A stretch of 64,000 nt of DNA from Qipengyuania gaetbuli (GTDB taxonomy: Bacteria; Pseudomonadota; Alphaproteobacteria; Sphingomonadales; Sphingomonadaceae), in NCBI RefSeq assembly GCF_009827315.1, contig NZ_WTYF01000004.1, positions 1,550,001-1,614,000 on the forward strand, read 5' to 3'. Both the position numbers and the translations under genes were made by a program. Each line of letters starts with the position of its first letter. Positions within the stretch are counted from its first letter, which is position 1. Below the pieces are notes generated by a model. That model worked only from the letters and a program-made list of their open reading frames with translations. It was not told the origin of the DNA and searched no databases. Positions 1-8,460 of this stretch are shown here, one piece after another.

Positions 1-462
1 GTGCAGCCGGCGCAGGCGGGGCCGATCGCGCATGAGTTGAAGGACCCGTTCGTCCTCGCGCATCGGGCGGATGGTCATTTCGACCCGGTCGACTGGAATG
101 CCCTGCGTCTCGAGCAGGCCTGCCAGCATTTCCTCGCGCTCGGCCATGCGTGTTTCGCCCGGCTTCAAGGGGCTCGCCGCGCTTTCGATGTAGCGCAAGC
201 GGCGCGGCAGGCGCGTGCGACCGTCGCCGCGGGGGCGTAGGGGGCGTGCCATCTCGCGATCGATGGCGCGATAGTCCCGCCCCCCCTCGCTACGCTGCGA
301 GCCGGCGAGGAGCTGGAAAGCGGCGGCATGCATCAGCGCAAGTTCGCGCCGCTGTTCGGACGCCCGGTAGAGCAGCGTCGCCGAAATCGCCTGCGCGGCG
401 AGCAGGGCTACGGCGAGCGCCAGCATCACCTGGCCCAGCAGGCTACGCGGCATCAGGCGCAT
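1..462 (-). CDS. Sensor histidine kinase, N-terminal part only (runs off the window)
   Basis: The reading frame opens at an ATG at 462 that overlaps the stop of the response regulator (ATGA) and stays open for 154 codons to the window edge. Residues about 9-32 form one hydrophobic membrane segment, followed by a charged, Arg-rich region that would lie in the periplasm. That is the usual N-terminus of an inner-membrane two-component sensor. The HAMP, HisKA and ATPase domains would lie outside the window, so the kinase call rests mainly on coupling to the OmpR-type regulator. The signal sensed cannot be told. Confidence 0.7.
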   Translation of the reverse strand, partial: MRLMPRSLLGQVMLALAVALLAAQAISATLLYRASEQRRELALMHAAAFQLLAGSQRSEGGRDYRAIDREMARPLRPRGDGRTRLPRRLRYIESAASPLKPGETRMAEREEMLAGLLETQGIPVDRVEMTIRPMREDERVLQLMRDRPRLRRLH

Positions 463-1196
463 CAGCCCTTCCCGCCCTGAATGCGCACGACATCGGCCGC
501 GAGCCGGTAGCCGCCGCCGCGCACGGTCTGGATAAGTTGCGGGTCGCGGCTGTCCGCCTCGATCTTGCGGCGCAGGCGAGAAACCTGGTTGTCGACCGCA
601 CGGTCGAACAATTGCGCCTCGCGTCCCTGCACCATGTCGAGCAGGCGGTCGCGGTCGAGGACCTGGCGGGGATGGTCGCAGAACGCGCGCAGCATGCGGA
701 ATTCGGCGGTCGAGATGGGCACCAGCGTCCCTTCAGGATCGGTCAGGCGGCGCTTCAGCGGATCGAGCTGCCAGCCCTCGAAGGAATAGAGCATTTCCTC
801 GTCGGCCTGGTCGGGCACGCGGTCCGCGCGGCGCAGGACCGACCGGATGCGGGCGACCAATTCACGTGGTTCGAAGGGCTTGGTGACATAGTCGTCGGCG
901 CCGATTTCGAGGCCGATGATCCGGTCCATCGCCTCGCCTTTGGCGGTCAGCAGGATAACCGGCAGGCCGCGGCTCTCGACGAGGTGGCGGCAGAGTGACA
1001 GGCCGTCCTCGCCCGGCATCATGATGTCGAGCAGGACAAGATCGGGCGTATCGCGCGTCAGCAGGTTGCGCGCGGCAGCAGCACTTTCGGCTTCCTGCAC
1101 CACGAACCCCTGCCCGGTCAGATATTCGGCCAGGGGTTCGCGCAAGGTGCGCTCGTCATCGACGAGCAGGAGCTTGGTGGGCGCAGTTTCGGTCAT
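462..1196 (-). CDS. OmpR/PhoB-family two-component response regulator
   Basis: A 244-aa DNA-binding response regulator. The receiver domain (about 7-123) has the acidic pair D13-D14, phospho-acceptor D57 in LLDIMMPGEDG, T84 and K106 in YVTKPF. A winged-helix Trans_reg_C domain (about 135-235) follows, with the typical VDNQVSRLRRKIE recognition region and a VRGGGYRL wing. The length is standard for the family. It is followed with a 4-base overlap by a membrane sensor that should be its partner kinase. The target genes are unknown; the nearest candidate is the EF-hand gene upstream on the same strand, 47 bases away, but nothing in the sequence proves the link. Confidence 0.95.
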   Translation of the reverse strand: MTETAPTKLLLVDDERTLREPLAEYLTGQGFVVQEAESAAAARNLLTRDTPDLVLLDIMMPGEDGLSLCRHLVESRGLPVILLTAKGEAMDRIIGLEIGADDYVTKPFEPRELVARIRSVLRRADRVPDQADEEMLYSFEGWQLDPLKRRLTDPEGTLVPISTAEFRMLRAFCDHPRQVLDRDRLLDMVQGREAQLFDRAVDNQVSRLRRKIEADSRDPQLIQTVRGGGYRLAADVVRIQGGKG

Positions 1197-1243
1197 GTCT
1201 CGTCACTGCGCCTACCGTGCGGGCATAGGGTGGAGCAAGCGCC

Positions 1244-1918
1244 TTACTGGCCGCGGCGTTCAATGCGGCGCTCCTTGCGCGCCTCGTGCATGGCCTGGCG
1301 TTCCTCGGCGGTGATCACGCCGTTGGCGTCGGTATCCGCATTGGCGAAGTGCGCCTTGAGGGCCGCGTCGAATTCGGCGCGGGTCACACTCTTGTCGCCA
1401 TTGGCATCGGCCGTGCGCAGCATCTGCATGCCGCCGCCACGTCCGCCGCGGCGACCCTTGCGCGCTTCCTTGCCGCGTTCGCCGCGCGCCTCGTGCATGG
1501 CTTTCAGCTCTTCCTGCGAAAGGCCACCCGACTTGTCGGTATCCATGCGTGCGAAATGTTCGGCCATGCGGGCTTCGCGCTGTGGCGCGCGGGCTTCGCG
1601 GCGCTGTTCGCGGCGTTCCTTGCGCGCTTCGTGCATGGCCTTCAGCTCGGCCTGCGAGAGCTCGCCATCGCCATTGGCATCCGCCTTGGCGAACATCTCC
1701 TGGCGGTGTCCGGTGCGGTCCTGCGCATTGATGGCGCCGTCGCCATTCGCGTCCATGCGGGCAAAGGCCTTGTCGGCATGGGCGGTCATTTCGGCGCGGG
1801 TGACATTGCCGTCGCCATTGGCATCGGGATTGGGCCGCTGGCCGTGATGGTTGGCGAGCGCGGCGGTGCCGGTCAGGGCAAGGGCGGCTGCCGAAAGCGA
1901 AAGGGCGATCTTCTTCAT
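1244..1918 (-). CDS. Secreted EF-hand calcium-binding protein with six EF loops
   Basis: A 224-aa protein with a signal peptide (about 1-22, ending LTGTAALA). Six calmodulin-type loops start near residues 32, 56, 80, 126, 171 and 195 (DANGDGNVTRAE, DANGDGAINAQD, DANGDGELSQAE, DTDKSGGLSQEE, DANGDKSVTRAE, DTDANGVITAEE). A basic segment beginning MHEARKERR or MHEARGERG recurs near 95, 141 and 210. It probably binds calcium in the periplasm or outside the cell. A CAGGAG ribosome site precedes the ATG. It is monocistronic between the two-component pair and a VOC gene. No enzymatic domain is visible. Confidence 0.9.
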   Translation of the reverse strand: MKKIALSLSAAALALTGTAALANHHGQRPNPDANGDGNVTRAEMTAHADKAFARMDANGDGAINAQDRTGHRQEMFAKADANGDGELSQAELKAMHEARKERREQRREARAPQREARMAEHFARMDTDKSGGLSQEELKAMHEARGERGKEARKGRRGGRGGGMQMLRTADANGDKSVTRAEFDAALKAHFANADTDANGVITAEERQAMHEARKERRIERRGQ

Positions 1919-2112
1919 GGTTCAATCTCCTGAAAACGGGAGAGCTGCGACGCGCCGGGGTCTGGGGGGAGGGTCTGTAGGGACAGCGCCGCAGCTCATG
2001 CCCCCTTGTCTAGGCGCGCCATGTCGCAGCTTTATGCCGCAAACAGGACGAATTGTATCGCTTTGTCGCAGCCACGCCGCCGCGTTCACTCAGGCGCAAG
2101 GTCCCGCCCGGC
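1919..2112. other. Intergenic gap with no recognised gene
   Basis: This 194-base gap lies between the EF-hand gene start and the VOC gene stop, both on the minus strand. It should hold the EF-hand promoter. I see no RNA gene, terminator with a clear U-tract, or conserved operator in it. Confidence 0.5.
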
Positions 2113-2508
2113 TCAGGCCACCTTGTCCATGAGGAAGGCGTTGAGCTTGTTGCCATCCGGATCGCGGAAATAGGCAGCGTAAAACACCAAGCCGTTCTCG
2201 TCCGGCTCGCCGCGCGGACCGGGCGCGCCTTCGTCGGACCCGCCGTGGCTGAGTGCGATGTCGTAGAGCCGCTGGACCTGGTCGCGGTCCTTCGCTTCAA
2301 GCGCCACCATCGTGCCGTTGCCAACGCTTGCCGCTTCGCCGTCGAACGGCTTGGTGGCAGCGATGCCGGCCCCGCCATCCCATTTGCCCCAGGCGATGAA
2401 GGTGTCGAAATCCATCATGCGCCCGACGCCCATTTCGGCGGCGATGGCGTCATAGAACTTCGCCGCTCGCGCGAGGTCATTGGTCCCCAGTGTAACGTAA
2501 CCGATCAT
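2113..2508 (-). CDS. VOC-family (glyoxalase/dioxygenase fold) protein
   Basis: A 131-aa single-domain protein beginning MIGYVTLGTNDLARAAKFYD, the typical first beta-alpha unit of the vicinal oxygen chelate fold. A second half-module ends with YFRDPDGNKLNAF, where the DPDGN turn is a family hallmark. Members include glyoxalases, fosfomycin-resistance enzymes, dioxygenases and many uncharacterised cytoplasmic proteins. No residue here fixes a substrate, so only the fold is assigned. It reads as a single gene, separated by about 60 bases from the downstream aminopeptidase. Confidence 0.88.
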   Translation of the reverse strand: MIGYVTLGTNDLARAAKFYDAIAAEMGVGRMMDFDTFIAWGKWDGGAGIAATKPFDGEAASVGNGTMVALEAKDRDQVQRLYDIALSHGGSDEGAPGPRGEPDENGLVFYAAYFRDPDGNKLNAFLMDKVA

Positions 2509-2568
2509 CAGCCTGCTCCTTCGAATACGACTCGCGACCGTCGGAACATTACGGGAACATTTGGCGCG

Positions 2569-4374
2569 CTACAAGGGGCGGCATTCCCGTTCGAGCCAGG
2601 CGAGGTCGTCGCCTTCGAGCTGCGGCGCGAGAATATCGCGGGTCTTGGCATGATAGGCGTTCCACCATGCGATCTCGCGCTCGGTCAGCAGCGATTTGTC
2701 GACGAGCCTGCGGTCGAGCGGCACGTGGGTCAGCGTCTCGAAGGTGAGGTACTTGCCCTCGCTACCCTCGATCTGTGCATCGACCACCAGCACGAGGTTC
2801 TCGATGCGGATGCCGTAGGCGCCCGGCTTGTAGTAGCCCGGCTCGTTCGACAGGATCATGCCTTCGCGCAGCGGGGTCTCCGTTCCGGGGAACGCACCGC
2901 CCGGCTTGGAGATGCGCTGCGGGCCTTCATGGACCGACAGGTAGCTGCCGACGCCATGGCCGGTGCCGTGGCCGTAATCCATGCCCGCCTGCCACAGGTG
3001 CATGCGCGCCAGCACGTCCAGCGCACCGCCCGGCGTCCCGTCGGGGAAGCGGGCGAGATCGAGCTCGATATGGCCCTTCAGCACGCGGGTGTTTCGGTCG
3101 ATCATTTCCGCAGTCGGCTCGCCCGGACCGACCCACACGGTGCGGGTAATATCGGTAGTTCCGTCGGGATACTGGCCGCCCGAATCGCACAGGTAGATGC
3201 TGGACGGCGGGATCGGGATATTGCTGTCCTCGTCCACCTTGTAGTGCGGCAGGGCGGCGTGGCCGGCTGCGGCACTGATGGTGTCGAAGCTGGTATCCTT
3301 CATGTCGGGGCTGAGGCCGCGCAATTCGCGCAGCTTGGCCGCCGCACCCAGTTCGTCGATTTCGCCCGAAGGCGCGTTCTCTTCGATCCAGCGCAGGTAC
3401 TTGACCATGGCCGCGCCGTCGCGCGCCTGCGCATCGCGGTGGCCCTGGCGTTCGGCCTCGTTCTTGATAGCCTTGGGCAGGACTGTCGGATCATCGTCGC
3501 GCACGATTTTCGCCCCGCCCGCCTGGAGCGCGTGGAAGATACCTGCGACGGCATGCTTGGGGTCCACCGCCACGGTCTTGCCCGCGAGTTCTGCCAGCGC
3601 AGGCTCGAACTGGTCGCGGTCGCGAATGCGCACGGCATTGCCGAGGTGCTGCGAGAGTTCCGGCGTGACCTTGTCCGGTGCGATGAACAGCTCGGCCGTG
3701 CCGTCGGCATGGGCCAGTACATAGGACAGCGCGACCGGCGTATTGTCGACGTCGGTGCCGCGCATGTTGAGCAGCCATGCCACCGAATCGAGCGCACTGA
3801 TTACGGTCGCGTCGTATCCTTCGCGCTTCAGCCAGTCGGCGATCTCGGCGCGCTTGTCGGCGCTGGAGCGGCCGGCGAAGCGTTCGTCGTGCGGGACGGC
3901 CGCCGCCTTGCTCGGCTCGGGCCGGTCGCCCCAGACCGCGTCGATCGGATTGCCGTCGACCGCGACCAGTTCGATGCCCTTCTTGGCGAAGAGCTTTTCA
4001 GCCTCTTCCGCCCAGCCAATGCCGTGCAGCCATGCGTCGTAGCCGATCTTCGCGCCCTGAGGCGCATTGGCGGCGATCCACTTGGCCGGGCTCGTCGCGG
4101 GCACATCCTCGTAATCGTAGAGCTTGCCGTCGACCTGCTCGCGCACCTGCACGGTATACCGGCCATCGGTGAACATGGCGGCCCGGTCCTTCAGCACGAC
4201 CGCGCTGCCCGCGCTGCCGCCGAAGCCGGTCAGCCAGTGCAGGCGCTGGGCATAGGAGCCGACATATTCGCTCATGTGCTCGTCGGAAATCGGCACGACG
4301 AAACCGTTGAGGCCCCGCTTTTCGAGTTCGGTCCTGAGCGCATCGAGACGCGCTTCGTGGGTCTGCATCAGCAT
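2569..4374 (-). CDS. Xaa-Pro aminopeptidase, M24B family, long form
   Basis: A 601-aa metallopeptidase releasing N-terminal residues that precede proline. The N-terminal creatinase-like domains start at MLMQTHEARLDAL; the C-terminal pita-bread domain carries the dinuclear metal ligands: two Asp near residues 395-405 (LCDSGG, DITRTV), His near 471 (GHGTGHGVG), Glu near 508 (SNEPGYY) and Glu near 525 (IRIENL). The length matches the 600-aa cytosolic type. I chose ATG 4374 because GGAAGGATC lies just upstream; an in-frame ATG at 4368 and extensions to 4464 are less likely. It diverges from oligopeptidase B, suggesting shared use in peptide turnover. Confidence 0.93.
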   Translation of the reverse strand: MLMQTHEARLDALRTELEKRGLNGFVVPISDEHMSEYVGSYAQRLHWLTGFGGSAGSAVVLKDRAAMFTDGRYTVQVREQVDGKLYDYEDVPATSPAKWIAANAPQGAKIGYDAWLHGIGWAEEAEKLFAKKGIELVAVDGNPIDAVWGDRPEPSKAAAVPHDERFAGRSSADKRAEIADWLKREGYDATVISALDSVAWLLNMRGTDVDNTPVALSYVLAHADGTAELFIAPDKVTPELSQHLGNAVRIRDRDQFEPALAELAGKTVAVDPKHAVAGIFHALQAGGAKIVRDDDPTVLPKAIKNEAERQGHRDAQARDGAAMVKYLRWIEENAPSGEIDELGAAAKLRELRGLSPDMKDTSFDTISAAAGHAALPHYKVDEDSNIPIPPSSIYLCDSGGQYPDGTTDITRTVWVGPGEPTAEMIDRNTRVLKGHIELDLARFPDGTPGGALDVLARMHLWQAGMDYGHGTGHGVGSYLSVHEGPQRISKPGGAFPGTETPLREGMILSNEPGYYKPGAYGIRIENLVLVVDAQIEGSEGKYLTFETLTHVPLDRRLVDKSLLTEREIAWWNAYHAKTRDILAPQLEGDDLAWLERECRPL

Positions 4375-4529
4375 GGCGGCGATCCTTCCAGTATTCGTTC
4401 GTCGGGCGCCCTCCCGCATCGGTGGAGAGCGCGCTTGCGGCGGGGCGTCCCGCCGCATAGTCACTTTGCCAACTTAGCCACTCGCGGCACGGCTTTCCAC
4501 CTTTGTGCCGCCCCGGGGAGAAATGATTC

Positions 4530-6680
4530 ATGTCTTTGAAGCGAATGGCCGCGTGCCTATCTGCTGCCTCACTTCTCGCCGGCGCCCCCATTGCCGCGCA
4601 AACATCCGAAGGGACTTCCGTGACTGCACCGACCTCGACGCCCACTGCAGAGAAGCGCGACCATTCCTATACCCACCACGGGATCACGATTTCCGACCCC
4701 TATCACTGGCTGAAGGACCAGGGTTATCCAGTCGTCGATGACGAGGACATCCTCGCCTATGTGAAGGCGGAGAACGCCTGGTTCGAGACGCGGATGGAGC
4801 CGCAGAAGGCGCTCGTCGACGAACTCTACGAAGAGATGAAGGCGCGCATCAAGGAAGACGATTCCACAGTGCCGCAGAAGGACGGCGACTGGCTCTACTG
4901 GACCGAGTTCGAGGAAGGCGCGGAATACCGCAAGTGGTACCGCAAGCCGGTGGCCGGCGGCGACAAGGTGCTGATCCTCGACGAGAACCAGCTTGCCGAA
5001 GGGCTCGACTATTTCCGCCTCGGTGCTTTCTCTGTGTCGAAGAGCGGTCGCTATCTCGCCTATTCGACCGACACCAACGGGTCCGAACGCTTCACCATCG
5101 TGATCAAGGACCTCGAGACGGGCGAGATGCTGGCGGACGAGATTCCCGGCACGCGTTCCGGCCCGACCTGGGTCATGGGCGACAAGGGCATCGTCTACGG
5201 CAAGAGCACCGAACAGTGGCGTACCCATGACGCGACGCTGCACGTGCTCGGCACGCCGGTGTCCGAGGACGTCGAACTCTACCGCGAAACAGAAGAAGAA
5301 GGCTTCAGCGTGGCTACCGGCCTGACCGCACAGGAAGACTGGCTGGTCATCGCCACCGGCGACAACGAGACGAGTGAGATCCGCCTGGTCCGCGCCGACG
5401 ATCCGACCGGCGAGCAGATCCTCGTCGCCCCGCGCAAGCGTGGCCGCGAGTATGACGTCGATGTGCGCGACGGCGTCCTCTACGTGCACACCAACGACGA
5501 TCACGTGAACTTCCGCCTCGCCACGGCCAGCCTCGACAAGCCCGGCGAATGGAAGACGCTAATCCCCGGCTCGGACGAATTCTACCTTTCGGGTTTCGAG
5601 CTGTTTAAGGACTTCTACGTCACCGAAGGGCGCCTGCGCGGCCTCGACCAGATCCAGCTGCGTTCGTACGCGGACCCGAACCTGGTCAAGCCGGTCGCCT
5701 TTACCGAGGCGAGCTTTTCGACCGGCCTGTCGAACAATCCGGAATACGATACCGACAGGCTGCGCCTCGCCTATGAAAGCATGGTCACGCCGGATTCGGT
5801 GTTCGACTACCACGTGAAAACGGGCGAGCTGGAACTCCTCAAGCAGCAGGAAATCCCGAGCGGTTACGACCCCTCGCTCTACAAGGTCGAGCGGATCGAG
5901 GTGAAGGCACGCGACGGTACGTTGGTGCCGGTCAGCATCGTCAGCCTGAAAGATCGCCCCATGGGCGGCGCGCTGCACCTTTATGCCTACGGCGCTTACG
6001 GCTTTGCATATCCGCCGAACTTCTCGACCACGCGCCTCAGCCTGGTCGATCGAGGCTTCGCCTTCGCCATCGCGCATATCCGCGGCGGCGACGATCTGGG
6101 CCGCAACTGGTACCTGCAGGGTAAGCTCAACGAGCGGACCAACACGTTCAACGATTTCGTCGACGTGGCGAAGGGCCTGATCGACAGGGGCTACACGCAG
6201 AAGGGCAAGATTTCCGCCAGCGGCGGTTCGGCCGGCGGCGAACTGATGGGCGTGGTGCTCAACACCGATCCCGACCTGTGGGGCGCGGTGGTGGCGCATG
6301 TGCCTTTCGTCGACGTGCTCAACACCATGCTCGACAAGGACCTACCGCTGACTCCGGGCGAATGGCCTGAATGGGGCAACCCGATCGAGAGCAAGCAGGC
6401 CTTCGCTTACATCCTCAGCTACTCGCCTTACGACCAGGTCATCGCGCAGGACTATCCGCCGCTGCTGGTCACCGCCGGCCTCAACGATCCGCGCGTCACC
6501 TATTGGGAACCTGCCAAGTGGGTCGCCAAGTTGCGCGAATACAAGACCGACGACAACGAGCTGCTCCTCAAGACCAACATGGGAGCAGGCCACGGCGGCA
6601 AGTCGGGCCGCTTCGCCTCGATCTACGAGGTGGCCGAGGAATACGCCTTCATCCTGTGGCAGCTCGGGATGACCAAATGA
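4530..6680 (+). CDS. Oligopeptidase B-type S9 prolyl oligopeptidase, exported
   Basis: A 716-aa serine peptidase cleaving short peptides. A signal peptide (about 1-23, ending GAPIAAQ) is followed by the S9A propeller (about 45-450) and an alpha/beta-hydrolase domain. The catalytic triad is visible: S567 in GGSAGGELMG, D653 in GLNDPRV and H688 in GAGHGGKSGR. The GGSAGGELMG context is typical of PtrB-like enzymes. It diverges from an Xaa-Pro aminopeptidase, and its stop overlaps the next gene start (ATGA), so the next protein is probably co-translated. Periplasmic location is inferred from the signal peptide. Confidence 0.93.
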   Translation: MSLKRMAACLSAASLLAGAPIAAQTSEGTSVTAPTSTPTAEKRDHSYTHHGITISDPYHWLKDQGYPVVDDEDILAYVKAENAWFETRMEPQKALVDELYEEMKARIKEDDSTVPQKDGDWLYWTEFEEGAEYRKWYRKPVAGGDKVLILDENQLAEGLDYFRLGAFSVSKSGRYLAYSTDTNGSERFTIVIKDLETGEMLADEIPGTRSGPTWVMGDKGIVYGKSTEQWRTHDATLHVLGTPVSEDVELYRETEEEGFSVATGLTAQEDWLVIATGDNETSEIRLVRADDPTGEQILVAPRKRGREYDVDVRDGVLYVHTNDDHVNFRLATASLDKPGEWKTLIPGSDEFYLSGFELFKDFYVTEGRLRGLDQIQLRSYADPNLVKPVAFTEASFSTGLSNNPEYDTDRLRLAYESMVTPDSVFDYHVKTGELELLKQQEIPSGYDPSLYKVERIEVKARDGTLVPVSIVSLKDRPMGGALHLYAYGAYGFAYPPNFSTTRLSLVDRGFAFAIAHIRGGDDLGRNWYLQGKLNERTNTFNDFVDVAKGLIDRGYTQKGKISASGGSAGGELMGVVLNTDPDLWGAVVAHVPFVDVLNTMLDKDLPLTPGEWPEWGNPIESKQAFAYILSYSPYDQVIAQDYPPLLVTAGLNDPRVTYWEPAKWVAKLREYKTDDNELLLKTNMGAGHGGKSGRFASIYEVAEEYAFILWQLGMTK

Positions 6681-8068
6681 GGCTGGTGAGGGGGGCGCTC
6701 ACCCTCCTCCTTGCTGCTTTCGCAGCGCCGCTGGCGGCGGAGGACAGCAAGAGCGCCGCCGCGCGACCGCTCCGCGTAACCGTCTCGCAGGAAGACGAGC
6801 AGTGGTTCGCAACGTTCGAATTTCCGGGCAACCATAAGGAATGGGCCTTTGTTCGTTCCAATCGATCCAGCCAACTCGATGCCAGCTGGCGCCTAGCGAC
6901 TTGGCGAATAATCACGCCGGGAGTGGAACTGGTGCGCGAAGGCGAACGTGATCTGCTGCGCGCCACCGGGACGACCATGCCGGAAAATGTGACGATCGAA
7001 TTCGATCTCTTCGATGGGGACCTAAACGCCGATTATCACCCGGCCATGGTTTTCAGCGATGGCACCGTCGCGCTTTATACCGGTCATTTTCAGATTTGGC
7101 CCTGGACAGGCGCAGATGGATACGCGCCCTCACAAGCGCCCCTCACCGAACTCACTTTCAGATCCGACGACAGTGGGTTCATCGCCGACGGGGAGAAGGT
7201 CGCATCGGTAAAGACCGCCGATCTCAATACCTACGTGATTGTCGGAACACCCCAGCTTGTGACGACACCCCATCTTACCGCGATCATCGACCCGGGGATC
7301 CCCGCTTGGATGCGAACAAAGCTTCATTTCTTGGTCCCCCGACTACTCGACGGTTTGGCTGCGCGGCTGGGGCCGCATGCGATGGACAGTGACCCCACGA
7401 TCCTAGCGACATGGGCCGGACCTACTGCGGATGTCATAACGCGGGGAGGAAGCGTTCTTCCAGGGATGGTCACCCTGCGTTTCGAAGGCGAAAGCATGCT
7501 CGAAGAGCGAGCCGACGAGATCCAGCCAGTCCGCTGGTTCCTCGCCCATGAAACTGCCCATTTCTGGCTCGGCCAGACGGTCAGGCATCCCGACGAGACG
7601 GCGGCCTGGATCAGCGAAGGCGGCGCGACGCTGCTCGCGTATCGCCTGACCCAGTCGATCGACCCGGCTTACGAGCCCGGCTTCGATATCGCGCGCGAGT
7701 GGAAGGACTGTATCGATCTGTCCTCCAAGGGACCGCTCGACGAGGCTGACAACCGCCGCGACTACCGTGCCAATTATGCCTGCGGCACCGTGCTCGGCAT
7801 GATCGCCGAAGGGGCGGCGCAGCAGAACGGATCGCGCGACTTCTTCAATTTCTGGCGTTCGCTGATCGATGCGAACCGCCGCGACAAGGGCGGCGACGGG
7901 ATCGTGTCGGTGAGCGACTGGCTCGCCCAGCTCTCCCGCGAGAGCAAGGACCGCGAACTGGCCGCGCGCGTCCGCAGTTTCATCCACGACGGGTCCGACG
8001 ACCCGCAGGCAGACCTTTGCGCCATGCTGGCGCGCGTGGGCCGCCGCGCACCGGGATGCACCGCATGA
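6677..8068 (+). CDS. Secreted gluzincin-like metallopeptidase (HExxH-x18-E)
   Basis: A 463-aa protein starting at an ATG overlapping the oligopeptidase stop. A signal peptide ends near residue 22 (FAAPLAAED). Near residue 295 the sequence FLAHETAHFWLG is followed, with exactly 18 residues between, by the Glu of AWISEGGATL. That HExxH-x18-E spacing is the zinc site of M1-like gluzincins. The M1 exopeptidase motif GxMEN is not evident, so this may be an endopeptidase-like relative or a non-peptidase. Bases about 6850-7400 are less GC-biased than neighbours. Coupling to oligopeptidase B suggests extracytoplasmic peptide degradation. Confidence 0.75.
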   Translation: MRLVRGALTLLLAAFAAPLAAEDSKSAAARPLRVTVSQEDEQWFATFEFPGNHKEWAFVRSNRSSQLDASWRLATWRIITPGVELVREGERDLLRATGTTMPENVTIEFDLFDGDLNADYHPAMVFSDGTVALYTGHFQIWPWTGADGYAPSQAPLTELTFRSDDSGFIADGEKVASVKTADLNTYVIVGTPQLVTTPHLTAIIDPGIPAWMRTKLHFLVPRLLDGLAARLGPHAMDSDPTILATWAGPTADVITRGGSVLPGMVTLRFEGESMLEERADEIQPVRWFLAHETAHFWLGQTVRHPDETAAWISEGGATLLAYRLTQSIDPAYEPGFDIAREWKDCIDLSSKGPLDEADNRRDYRANYACGTVLGMIAEGAAQQNGSRDFFNFWRSLIDANRRDKGGDGIVSVSDWLAQLSRESKDRELAARVRSFIHDGSDDPQADLCAMLARVGRRAPGCTA

Positions 8069-8460
8069 CCAAACTGTTTTCGAAAGAATTCACCGCCCGG
8101 CCCGAGCACATCGACGAGCTCGGCCACGTGAACAATGCCGTCTGGGTCCAGTGGATCCAGGACCTTGCGACCAGCCACTGGGAAAGTGCCGCACGCGAGG
8201 AAGACCGTGCCACCTGTTTCTGGGTCGTGACACGCCACGAGATCGATTACCGCGGCAATGTCGACGAAGGCCAGACAGTCACCGGCCGGACCTGGATCGA
8301 GGGCGAACCGCGCGGGGCGACATCCGTTCGCCGCGTCGAGTTCCGCAACGAGGCGGGCAAGGTCATCGTCTCGGCATCGACCACATGGGCGATGCTCGAC
8401 CGGGAAACCCAGCGCCTCGTCAGGGTGCGCAGCGAAGTGCTGGCACCCTTCCGGGACTGA
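8065..8460 (+). CDS. Hotdog-fold acyl-CoA thioesterase (4HBT family)
   Basis: A 131-aa single hotdog-domain protein with the 4HBT signature: an Asp/Glu-rich start (EHIDELGHVNNAVWVQWIQD), where His-Val-Asn-Asn is the usual active-site turn, and a RHEIDYRGNVDEGQ strand region. Such enzymes hydrolyse acyl-CoA thioesters in the cytoplasm; the chain-length preference cannot be read here. The ATG at 8065 overlaps the upstream stop (ATGA), suggesting co-translation; an ATG at 8056 is an alternative. Its stop abuts the convergent alanine dehydrogenase stop with no spacer. Confidence 0.88.
   Translation: MTKLFSKEFTARPEHIDELGHVNNAVWVQWIQDLATSHWESAAREEDRATCFWVVTRHEIDYRGNVDEGQTVTGRTWIEGEPRGATSVRRVEFRNEAGKVIVSASTTWAMLDRETQRLVRVRSEVLAPFRD

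Noticed and set aside
1..240. 79-codon plus-strand frame at the left edge
   Set aside because: Antisense to the truncated sensor kinase, whose frame is open and coupled to the regulator.
2053..4539. Long 828-codon plus-strand frame over the aminopeptidase
   Set aside because: It mirrors the M24B aminopeptidase on the minus strand; the amino-acid pattern is the antisense type seen in GC-rich genes, with no domain.
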